Origin: Isotricha intestinalis
Taxonomy: Eukaryota > Ciliophora > Litostomatea > Vestibuliferida > Isotrichidae
Length of the DNA stretch: 48,565 nt
Direction of reading: 5' to 3'
Assembly (NCBI GenBank): GCA_023807065.1
Contig: JAJJLU010003588.1
Span: 1 to 48,565, forward strand
The number at the start of each line of letters is the position of its first letter. The stretch's first letter is position 1. The notes beneath the pieces were generated by a model. It saw only the letters and a list, made by a program, of their open reading frames with translations, was not told the origin of the DNA and made no database searches. The translations under genes and the position numbers were made by a program. Positions 38,401 through 46,238 of this stretch are shown here, piece after piece.

Positions 38401-39912
38401 TTAAATGACTATGAAAATGTCATTAATATTTTTATAAAAGAAAACTCTAAAATTCATAAGAGGGTTGAAAGATTTTTTACTTGGATAAATTTAACACTAA
38501 CAAAATTTAAAAATGATGAAAAAGCGTATGAAATGTTTGAGTCAATATTATTAGAAAAAAATAATTTAATCAAAATAGCAAAATTATCTCCTGAAAGATT
38601 ACATTTATTGATATTAGATTTTTTCAGAGAGCAAAAAAAAAAAGTTATCACTAATTTATATTCAGAACCAGAAATACAATTAAAATATATTGAAGTAATT
38701 GTCAATTATATAAAAGCTAATTTAAAAGAAGATATTTTAGAAGATCCAGAATATGATTCTTTTATTCTTAGTTTACATATTGAATTATTATGCAAAGAAG
38801 GAAAAAAAAATGAAGTCTATTTAAATTTAAAAGAATTTAATCATTATCCTCAAAAAGAATGTTTAGAAATATGTAAAAATTATAAAGTAATAGATGCTCA
38901 AATTTACTTAAATTTAATAACAGGCTCAATAAATGATGCTTTAAACTTAAGTTTAGACACTTTAAATGAAACTTACAATGATATAATTAATAATTTAACT
39001 GGAGAATTTAATGAAAATAGATATACTTTAAATATAGAATCTTTTCAAGAAAATTTAAAATCATGTTATTATGTTTGTGATTATACCAGTGATTCAAATC
39101 ATAAATATTATGAAGATAATAAAAGTGAAAATGAAGAGGAAGACGAAAAAAAAACAAAAAAATTAATGAAAACTCCTTGGTTTAGATTCCATAATACTTT
39201 ATATGAAATGAGTAATAATTTTCATAAACAAAATTTAAGTATTGATGAAACTAAAGATATTAAGAAATATTATGATGAAACTGATAAAATTATTTTATCT
39301 TCTTTTAGAAAATTATTAGAAAAAATGTGTAATTATGTTTCAATAAAAGATTTATTTGATGTTGTATTTGAAGAATATAAAGAAGCAGAATTTAAAGAAT
39401 TTAAAAATTTTCTTTTAAAAATGCTTTCATCAAATGACAATCAACAAAATATTTTATCTTCAGCAAGTCGTTTATTAAAAAATCATATATTTTTAGGTTT
39501 AAAAGAATTAAAAGAATTGAATATATCAGGAAATGAATTAGAAATAAATAAATGTGATGAATGTAAAAAATATTTTAAAAAAGATTTAAATTCTCAAGAA
39601 AAAATATTAGTTTTTAAATGTCATCATTTTACACATGAAGCATGTTCTTTTCAAGATGAAGAAGGAAGAATTTGTCCAATTTGCAGAAGAAATGAAATTG
39701 AAAGTTCTGTTGGAACTTCTTCTTTATATAATAAAACTTCTAATGTCATTAATAAAAATAAGTATAATGATGAAGAAGTTGAATCTAATATTGTTAATAT
39801 TGACCAACTCACTAAAAAAATGATTTTTAAATTAAAAGTTTTAGATAATTTAAATTCTCAACAAAATAAAGGATTAATTGATAATTTAAGGGATAATAAT
39901 CTCTTTTCTTAG
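35476..39912 (+). CDS. VPS8: VPS8, CORVET tethering subunit
   Basis: The 1478-residue protein, ending in TAG, has VPS8 layout and length (human about 1430). An N-terminal WD40-like propeller spans about 155-460: VKDDYIIIGDIFGQVKYYSI and VKCFDLSSDGDFIFIGYKNG, then NIAMFE. The VPS8 core follows from about residue 500: YYLTDLHLYSNCLLKWDVCL, SLWMDLLTIGIDIYQGKLTA, and a long alpha-solenoid with FCIEIGYIDYLLKDVESVYE. An acidic Lys/Glu insertion lies near 1215-1232. A C-terminal RING-H2-type finger starts near residue 1360: CDEC, FKCHHFTHEAC and RICPICRR. VPS8 is the CORVET-specific subunit that binds Rab5-type GTPases and tethers early endosomes. No intron is needed. The gene is unusually free of N-runs, consistent with strong constraint. 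Confidence 0.87.
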   Translation: MESIYTEELINKVLEDVLEIPKIENDQEYTLDQILEEISDNPKIMLTKEIIDNLQMIKDKNIDFSFLKEDLIDNKKTEKKENSLKESKKLLFPPNIKNPVQLVNYIEIESFQNTNENKNNFLLKKYKQNSKIKIGLLEIDKKEEISQTIFSKTKNFEITAITVKDDYIIIGDIFGQVKYYSISDNKEIRTLPCPFVSNLRKEVKCFDLSSDGDFIFIGYKNGNIAMFEVLQNKCKLLNENIHKKKNDEKENPLINIKCYKSYKKSFNIFSSDTSGNLCDTSIKDRMFLYTVNETKKLFYQEKKPVFLIKIIDFNDNTKKSLTFLSKFQKGVIFGDTDTIRLYVIEPRKYEIWRFTVPSQLKHIDISDSSFGIGKSLTKNNNDEPQIQLIISFGRIIYIYEVPLEFNQITKPNLIGYFINDNQITKIGYLSDSMIYIFDISQKIKIINSRKVNEGELKLTKELKELIIPKENNLAILEIEKEIDSPIKCQYLSEGQNALKSYQNSIIEDKDYLYYLTDLHLYSNCLLKWDVCLNSLQKKSLWMDLLTIGIDIYQGKLTALAGIPQDEKERKNIIGKYLQEIIQQFAFYNFGVNNSNEIISEAIDATIEFCIEIGYIDYLLKDVESVYEGRGYGQLFLSKLEPFILSNKIIDFNLSEEIIDKLIKLYEGENKLVTLSQLIIHLNVECIDNEKIKIKLEDNILLSTPLIYIYMNGKSHDLFTPVLKLFEFFKNAQPIENFVDYKSLNDSIKSLEEIEIKKQYLGHKILWYINWVFSGKVFPGKNKDYDIELLNQYIPKLLYWLMSEEVMKEFLNFDSKNYFRAIKRCFHDEKLYSIITNFAFDEDEYLIEENNKIGKEILKNIKDISPNSLLNYLVKCSNEFPFNDHQKLYLYELIAKASQYVKNIEKDLIYSAAEFILTKFCDIIENIDENRLVFLCDDINILIGKNDNNIDIDLKKILNFINNDYFDEVRLFIYQRLNDYENVINIFIKENSKIHKRVERFFTWINLTLTKFKNDEKAYEMFESILLEKNNLIKIAKLSPERLHLLILDFFREQKKKVITNLYSEPEIQLKYIEVIVNYIKANLKEDILEDPEYDSFILSLHIELLCKEGKKNEVYLNLKEFNHYPQKECLEICKNYKVIDAQIYLNLITGSINDALNLSLDTLNETYNDIINNLTGEFNENRYTLNIESFQENLKSCYYVCDYTSDSNHKYYEDNKSENEEEDEKKTKKLMKTPWFRFHNTLYEMSNNFHKQNLSIDETKDIKKYYDETDKIILSSFRKLLEKMCNYVSIKDLFDVVFEEYKEAEFKEFKNFLLKMLSSNDNQQNILSSASRLLKNHIFLGLKELKELNISGNELEINKCDECKKYFKKDLNSQEKILVFKCHHFTHEACSFQDEEGRICPICRRNEIESSVGTSSLYNKTSNVINKNKYNDEEVESNIVNIDQLTKKMIFKLKVLDNLNSQQNKGLIDNLRDNNLFS

Positions 39913-40181
39913 AATATTATATTTTATAATATTTATTTTAATAATAATATTAATTTAAGGAAATAAATTAAATTTTTTATTTTAATGAATAATATATCTT
40001 TTAGGTAATTATTATGAAAGAAGAATTTATATTATCAATTGAATCTTTATATTAGATATAATTATAGAAGATAAATTATTTTAAAAACAAAATATCATTA
40101 AAAGATAAAATATTATTTAAACCAGAAAAAATAATTTTATCAAATATAATTCATATTCAAAAAAGAATAATATATAAAAAA

Positions 40182-40655
40182 ATGCCAAAACCTTCAAAAT
40201 CAAAACAAGAAAATATATCATTAGAAGGAAACGTAGAAGCAATGGAAAGATATAAAAAAGGATTTAATGAAATAGCAAAAGGAGGAAAATTAAATCCAGA
40301 TAATATAATAGAAGCAGTAGAGGCATCAAAAGAAGATTATACTGAGGAAGATATATATGATGCTCTTCAATTAATGGGAAAACAAAATGAAGCTTTAGAT
40401 TTTGATTCTTTTGTTGAATTAATGAATAATATGAAAGATCCTAATTTTGTTATTGATGCTTTTACTGTTTTAGATAGAGATAAAAAAGGAACTGTTCAAG
40501 ATGAAGAATTAAGATATGTTTTAGAAAATTTTGGACCTATTAATGGAAAAAATTTAACTAATGATGAAATAGAAGAAATTTTAAATGCTGGAGGTTATTT
40601 AAAAGATGGAAAAATAAATTATAAAGATTTTGTCTATTATTGGGCTGAACAATGA
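40182..40655 (+). CDS. Calmodulin-like EF-hand protein
   Basis: The 157-residue protein, ending TGA, has calmodulin or myosin-light-chain size and four EF-hand positions. The first pair is degenerate, without the Asp-x-Asp calcium ligands (NEIAKGGKLNPDNIIEAV; ALQLMGKQNEALDFDSFVEL). The third loop is the best: DRDKKGTVQDEE has Asp1, Asp3, Gly6 and Glu12. The fourth (GGYLKDGKINYKDF) lacks the position-1 Asp. At most one site is likely to bind calcium, which resembles regulatory or essential light chains more than calmodulin or centrin. A target-binding light-chain role is inferred. The same frame stays open for 38 codons upstream of this ATG (40068-40181), so a 5' extension or extra exon is possible. 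Confidence 0.8.
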   Translation: MPKPSKSKQENISLEGNVEAMERYKKGFNEIAKGGKLNPDNIIEAVEASKEDYTEEDIYDALQLMGKQNEALDFDSFVELMNNMKDPNFVIDAFTVLDRDKKGTVQDEELRYVLENFGPINGKNLTNDEIEEILNAGGYLKDGKINYKDFVYYWAEQ

Positions 40656-40910
40656 TTTTTTTTTTAATGTTTTTTTAATTTAAATTTAAAGATTTTTTTT
40701 AATTTTTTTTTCGTATTTATTAGGAGGTTAAATCATATAAAAAATTATTTCTTTTGGAGAAAAATTTTTATATGTGAATTAAAATTAAAATTTAAATTTA
40801 AATTTGATATATTAAAAAATATATTTTTTTCTTATTTTATGGCGCTATAATTATTTTAATTTATAACTAAAATAATATAAAAAAATTTCTCTATAAACTA
40901 TTCAAAATTT

Positions 40911-42983
40911 TTATAAATTATAATTTATTTTTTCTTCTAACATCAAATAATATATATCAGGAATTTTACTTATTGCTTTATCAATAATAAAATTAGCGAC
41001 TTCTTTTTTTTCATAATATTCTTTTATATTTTTATTAATTTCCTCATAATCAAAATTTATAATATTATCATTTACAAATTTCTTGATTAAAGTAGATAAA
41101 TCTAATAAAACTTCTTTTCCTAAATCATTAACTAATTCTTCATATAATAAATTATCAATTTTTTCACTAGAAGGTTTATCATCTTTTACATTATTATAAT
41201 TAATATTTAAATTTCTACTAATTTCATCTCCATTCATAAGATCATGATATAAGTTATTATTATCATTATCATAATTATAATTGTTATCAATAAAATCTTT
41301 AATATTATTTTTAATAATAATTTCTTCTTGTTTCACATCTTCACTTTGTAGTTTTTCTAATTTTATCATTTCTTCTTCTTGATTATTTATTTCTTTTTGA
41401 TTATTATTGTTATTTTTATTTTCATTTAAAATATCAATAAAATTTTCCATTCCTTTCATCCAAATAACTCCTTGATCTTTTTCTTGTTCATTTTTTAATT
41501 TTTTTCTCATTTGTTTCATTAAATCTTGTAAATTACTTTTTTGTTCTTTATCTCTTTTATTATTTCTGTCTGAATATTTATAATTTATTATATTATACTT
41601 ATTTTTATTATTACTATTATAACTATTTTTTGATGAAAATTCAGTTGGAGTAATTTTTGAATTATCTTTATCTGAAAATTCTTTTTTTTGAATATTTTTT
41701 TTTCTTTCACTATTTTGAATATTATTTCTATGATAATTTTTATCCTTTTTATCAGAAATATTTCTTTGATTTTGATTGTAATTATTATTATTAAAATTGA
41801 TATTATTTCCATTATTATTATTATAATTTATAAGATAAATATTATTTAATTTCTGTTCTCTCGTTGGACCAGCTAAATCTTTTTTAAGTAAGTTTAATTC
41901 ATTCATTATATTTTTTTCTCTTTCTCTTTCTTTATTATGAAAATTTGAATGATTATTAGATTTATAATTATTAGAATATTTATTAGACATTTTATTACTA
42001 TTATTATTTTCAGATAAAATATCTTTATCTTTATCTTCATTAACTCCATTATCATTATATTTTTTTAAAGCATTACTATGAGAGAATTCCTTATTAATTT
42101 CATTTTCATTTAAAAAATTTTTTATCCTTGGTTTAATAATTTTATTCCTTAAAATTTCAACAATTGAAGGTCTTTTACTGCTATTGACATTTAACATAGC
42201 ATTTATAAGATTTCTTAAATCTTGACTAAAATTATTACTTAAAGGAGGATAATTCCCAGTTGAAATTTTCATATATAATTGAGGCATATTAAATCCTTCA
42301 AAAGGCATTTTTAAAGCACATATTTCATATAATAAAATCCCAAGAGACCAAATATCACTTTTATAATCATAAGGTTTATCATTTATAATTTCAGGACTTA
42401 AATAATAAGGAGTTCCTATTAAAGTCTTTGCCTTTTCAAAAGTATTATTTAAACATTTTGCTATACCAAAATCACCTAATTTAATTTTATTATCTTTCAT
42501 TAAAAATATATTTTGACTTTTAATGTCTCTATGTAATATTTTTCTATCATGAATATGTTTTATTGCTAAACAAATTTGAGTAAAATAATCTAAAATTTGA
42601 TTTTCTGAAAAATACTTTCCTTTTTCTCTTTGATTTTTTATTTTTTGACATAAATCACCTCCATTTGCATAATCCATTATAATATAAATTGTATTTTTAT
42701 ATTGAGTATATTCTCTGAAATGTATTATATATGGATGTTTTAAATTTTTTAATATTTTTACTTCTAATAATGCTTCATTTCTTTTTTCTGTTGTTGGAAT
42801 TTGAATTGTTTTTATCACTGCCAATGACTAAAAATTAAAGTTTAATTTATTTATTTTTACTTTATCACTTTTATTTTTAACTAAATATGCTTTACCATAA
42901 CTTCCTTCACCAAGAACATTTATATATTCATAATTATTATCAAAAACTTTTGAAATTTCTGCCTTTCCTCTTTCATCAAACAT
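40911..42983 (-). CDS. NEK-family protein kinase, one 33-nt intron
   Basis: The spliced product is 679 residues. Exon 1 is 42983-42861 (41 codons); after a 33-nt GTAAAA...TTTAG intron comes exon 2, 42827-40911. Exon 1 supplies the glycine loop, YINVLGEGSYGKAYLVKN. Exon 2 supplies the ATP-binding Lys in SLAVIKTIQIP, the catalytic loop LHRDIKSQNIFL, DFGIAK and the activation segment with IGTPYYLSPEI, then SDIWSLGILLYEICALKMPF. The HRDIKSQN and GTPYYLSPE signatures match NEK1/3/5-type NIMA kinases, and all catalytic residues are present. The C-terminal 400 residues are Asn/Lys-rich with short coiled coils and LQDLMKQMRKKLKNEQEKDQ. NEK kinases of this type act at centrosomes and cilia. Starting inside exon 2 would lose the glycine loop. 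Confidence 0.92.
42828..42860 (-). other. 33-nt intron of the NEK gene
   Basis: GTAAAA start, TTTTTAG end on the minus strand, phase 0 after codon 41. Its length is a multiple of three, and the final TAG of the intron is itself an in-frame stop. It lies between the glycine loop and the ATP-binding Lys, so the kinase fold demands its removal. Confidence 0.9.
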
Positions 42984-43624
42984 AATATTTTAAATTAATT
43001 TAATTTTTAAAATTAAAACCTAAAAAAAATAATAATTCAAAAAATATGAATTTAAAAAAATAAATAATCATTAATATATGAAGATTTGAATTTTTAAAAA
43101 ATATTTGATAAAATGAAATTATATAGGGAAATAATGATATAAAATTTATTTAAAGAATATTTTTTTATATTAAATACTAAATTTTTTCATTTATTATATA
43201 TATTCCCTAAAAATAAATAAATTCTAGATTCTCTTTGATTTAAATTTTATATTTTTTCTATTCTTTAATTTTTAAATATTATATTTTTGAATTTTAAAAT
43301 TTGAAATTTGTTTGAATATTTTAAATAAAAAATAATTTATTATATATAAGTAGTAACATAAAAATAATATTGATATATTATAACTTGGATTTATATAATT
43401 TAATTTTTTTAACTTCAAGATTAATTTTTATGTTTTTTTATTTTTCACCTTCTGTTAAACCATGTTTGTGGTTTTTCTCAATTAATTTTTATAAATTCAT
43501 TTAATACCAATAAAAAGATTTCTATTTAAATAGGAAAATAAATGAATTGGAATATAATATATGTTTTAAATTAAAAAAAAAGAAAAATAAATAAATATTA
43601 TATATTCATTGATTTTTGTAAAAT
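42984..43624. other. Intergenic spacer, no gene seen
   Basis: About 640 bp, strongly A/T-rich, between two minus-strand genes. No coding-like stretch was seen. A small six-pair hairpin (AAACCA/TGGTTT) near 43459-43476 is the only local structure noted and is probably chance. Confidence 0.5.
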
Positions 43625-46141
43625 TTAATAAGCGTAATATTGTCTAAGAGATAAAATATTTATCATTAAAGAATCTAAAGTAAAACTTTCTCCTAAATAA
43701 CTACATTGTTCTTTAATAAAATTAGCTTGTTCAACATTGAAAAATTTATGATAAGTATTAACAAATAATTCAATATTATTATAAGTAAAATGTGAGTCTC
43801 GAAAATATTGAGGATTATTTTTATAATAATTATCAAAAACATAATTTATAATTTGTAAAGGATTTTTCTGTCTAAAATGAAGAATAGCTCCATAAATGTC
43901 ACAAATATTATCAAAAGATAATTGTCCTTTAAAATTATTAAAATTTTGAATTAAATGAATCATAAATTCAATTTCTTCATTTGTTAAATTATTACCTAAA
44001 GTTTTTAAAAAAGGAATTAAGTCATTTTCAATATCAATAAATGCATTTTCATTATTTTGTTTTGTATATCTACAAATACAAGTTTTTATCATATTTTGTA
44101 AAGGAATAAAAGTACATTTTAATTCATTTTCTTGTTCATTGTTTTCATTAATTAATATTTTCTCTTCTTGAATCTCATTTTGTTGATTTATTTTCATATC
44201 AAAATATATCTTTTTAAAATTTTTAAAAATTTCTTCAGCAATTTTTCCGCTATGATATAAATGATTATTTATCATTTTTTGAACACATTTTTCATTTCTT
44301 CTCATTTCAATAGAATTAATAATAGTATAATATTTTAATAAAAGAGCAGTTAAATATCCTTGTAAAATAAAATAAATAATTAGAGAACCAATTAATAAAA
44401 TATTTATTAGATTTGAATATTTATTTATGATTTTATGATAATGTTTTGTAAAAGTTATTATACTACAAGCAATAAAAATAATACAAATTGATTGAATGAT
44501 ATTTAATATTAAAGAGAAACCAGAAATTCCAAAAAATAATAAATTTTCATAAATAGAAGGAGGTCTTTGATGAAAATTTTGATGAATAAATGATTTATTA
44601 TCATTCAAATTTTCCATTTCTTTTTCATTTTGAATTAAATGTAATAAATATTTAGGATGGGCAATTGATTGAAGAGCAGAATTTGAATTTGAATCAACAT
44701 CTTGATAATCTGATATATTATTTTGATTTATTGGTTCAATGACTTTTCTATATATATTTTTAGTATATAACAATAATATAAATGATATTAATAAACCTAA
44801 AAATGGTATTATCATTAAAAATATTAAACTATTTCTGGCTGAATTATCACATATAAAAATATTCCAAAACATAATTGAAGTTAATAATAATATCCATGAA
44901 GTCCATGAAAATTTAAAAAACAATCGCAGTTTTTCTATTAAACATTTTTTTAAATATACACTAAAATTCATTTCTTTTCTAAATGAACAAGGTTTAAAAA
45001 CAGGAAATAAAGGAATAAAAAAAAATCTTTTTAATATTAAATATTCAAAAGATTCAATAATTTCACTTTCATTTAATTTATTATTATTATTTTTATTATT
45101 AACAATATTATCGAATTTATGTCTTAAATCAGTAAATGATGATGAATTTTTTTCTAATTTTTCCCATTTTTTTACAGCAAAATAAGATAAAATAATAATA
45201 TAAATATTAAATATAATCCATCCTAAAATAAAAATTGCAATACCTGCTATAAAATATTCCCAATTTAAAGGAATAGAATCAAAATTTCCATAAGTATATA
45301 TTAATATAACAATCATAAAACAAAAAAGTAAAAATAATAATTGATTACTTAAACTTGCAATACATTTTGAGAAAAATTTATTCACATTTTTTAAAGCATT
45401 ATATCCAGTTCTTATTATCAAATATCCAAAACCAAATATTATTATTGTTAATATAGACCACATTTTTTTTTTCGTTGAATTTGAAGGATCTAATATTGGA
45501 TTATGTACTTTATATACTAAACTTATATCAGTTTCAGTATTATCTTCATTTTGTTTTTTATTAGATAAAGAATTATTAAGTAATAAATAATTTGACTCTT
45601 TTTCGTCATTTTCTTTGTCTTTATCTTTATCTTTATCTTTATCTTTATCTTCACCTTTATTTTTATTTTTCTCTGAATCTTCTTTTTTATCTTTTTTTTT
45701 ATCATTATCTTCTTTTTCCTTTTCCTCATCTTCACTTTTTTCTTTATCTTTATTTTTTTTTTTTACTTTATTTTTATCTTCATCTTTACTTTTTTCTTCG
45801 ACTTCATCATTATTTTTATCATTATTATTTTCTTCTTCTTTATTTTTTTCTTTATTTTTTGAATCGGGTAATTCATTTAATTCTTTTTCCAACTGATCTT
45901 CATTATCATCTTTTTTTTCTTTAACTTTTTTTTCTTTTTCTTCTTCTTGTTCTTCTTCTTCCACTTTAGGTGGATTTAAAATATCTTCAAATAAATTTCC
46001 TCCTATTTCATCAAGAGAATCTTTATTTGATTCTAATTGAGTTGTAGTTGACTTTAATTGTAAACATTGAATATTTTTATTTATAAAAAAGAGGAATAAT
46101 AGAAAAAAAATGTTATTATGAGAAAAATATTTTATCCTCAT
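43625..46141 (-). CDS. Polytopic membrane protein, possibly MLO-like, with acidic luminal linker
   Basis: The 838-residue protein begins with a clear signal peptide (MRIKYFSHNNIFFLLFLFFI, cleavage near NIQC, residue 26). A Lys/Glu/Asp repeat-rich linker spans about 55-185. It then has about seven membrane helices, starting near residues 225, 262, 293, 408, 437, 545 and 588. Between helices three and four lies a soluble loop ending FSVYLKKCLIEKLRLFFKFS, then WTSWILLLTSIMFW. This recalls the 'F-x-x-Y-M…S-M-E…W' region of MLO-family seven-helix proteins. The C-terminal tail (about 640-838) contains EF-hand-like helices without clear calcium ligands (DLIPFLKTLGNNLTNEEIEF). MLO proteins are calcium-linked plasma-membrane proteins. 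The resemblance is by layout and one loop only. A polycystin- or OSCA-type channel cannot be excluded. It is divergent from DZIP1 with 97 bp between starts. Confidence 0.6.
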   Translation of the reverse strand: MRIKYFSHNNIFFLLFLFFINKNIQCLQLKSTTTQLESNKDSLDEIGGNLFEDILNPPKVEEEEQEEEKEKKVKEKKDDNEDQLEKELNELPDSKNKEKNKEEENNNDKNNDEVEEKSKDEDKNKVKKKNKDKEKSEDEEKEKEDNDKKKDKKEDSEKNKNKGEDKDKDKDKDKDKENDEKESNYLLLNNSLSNKKQNEDNTETDISLVYKVHNPILDPSNSTKKKMWSILTIIIFGFGYLIIRTGYNALKNVNKFFSKCIASLSNQLLFLLFCFMIVILIYTYGNFDSIPLNWEYFIAGIAIFILGWIIFNIYIIILSYFAVKKWEKLEKNSSSFTDLRHKFDNIVNNKNNNNKLNESEIIESFEYLILKRFFFIPLFPVFKPCSFRKEMNFSVYLKKCLIEKLRLFFKFSWTSWILLLTSIMFWNIFICDNSARNSLIFLMIIPFLGLLISFILLLYTKNIYRKVIEPINQNNISDYQDVDSNSNSALQSIAHPKYLLHLIQNEKEMENLNDNKSFIHQNFHQRPPSIYENLLFFGISGFSLILNIIQSICIIFIACSIITFTKHYHKIINKYSNLINILLIGSLIIYFILQGYLTALLLKYYTIINSIEMRRNEKCVQKMINNHLYHSGKIAEEIFKNFKKIYFDMKINQQNEIQEEKILINENNEQENELKCTFIPLQNMIKTCICRYTKQNNENAFIDIENDLIPFLKTLGNNLTNEEIEFMIHLIQNFNNFKGQLSFDNICDIYGAILHFRQKNPLQIINYVFDNYYKNNPQYFRDSHFTYNNIELFVNTYHKFFNVEQANFIKEQCSYLGESFTLDSLMINILSLRQYYAY
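45611..45652 (-). repeat. Hexanucleotide (AAAGAT)n repeat encoding Asp-Lys
   Basis: About five to six tandem copies of TCTTTA on the plus strand encode alternating Asp-Lys residues in the acidic linker of the membrane protein. It is a likely site of length polymorphism that keeps the frame. Confidence 0.75.
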
Positions 46142-46238
46142 ATTCGTTTTAAAATTTATTTTTTAATTATTTATTTATTTTTTTCTTTAAAAATAAAATT
46201 AAAATCATTATATCAAATATTTATAATTTTATAATAAA
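46142..46238. promoter_or_regulatory. 97-bp divergent start-to-start interval
   Basis: This A/T-rich gap separates the start codons of the membrane-protein gene (minus) and DZIP1 (plus). Both promoters must lie here or overlap coding sequence. No specific element is distinguishable. Confidence 0.45.

Noticed and set aside
40005..40067. 63-nt GTAATT...TATAG intron upstream of the EF-hand gene
   Set aside because: The exon before it does not join in frame with the EF-hand coding sequence.
43459..43476. Small hairpin in intergenic DNA
   Set aside because: A six-pair stem is expected by chance, and no T-run, box or conserved RNA motif is associated.
45592..45924. Plus-strand Leu/Phe- and Ser/Leu-rich open frames
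   Set aside because: They are antisense to the Lys/Glu/Asp repeat region of the membrane-protein gene and have no coding character.
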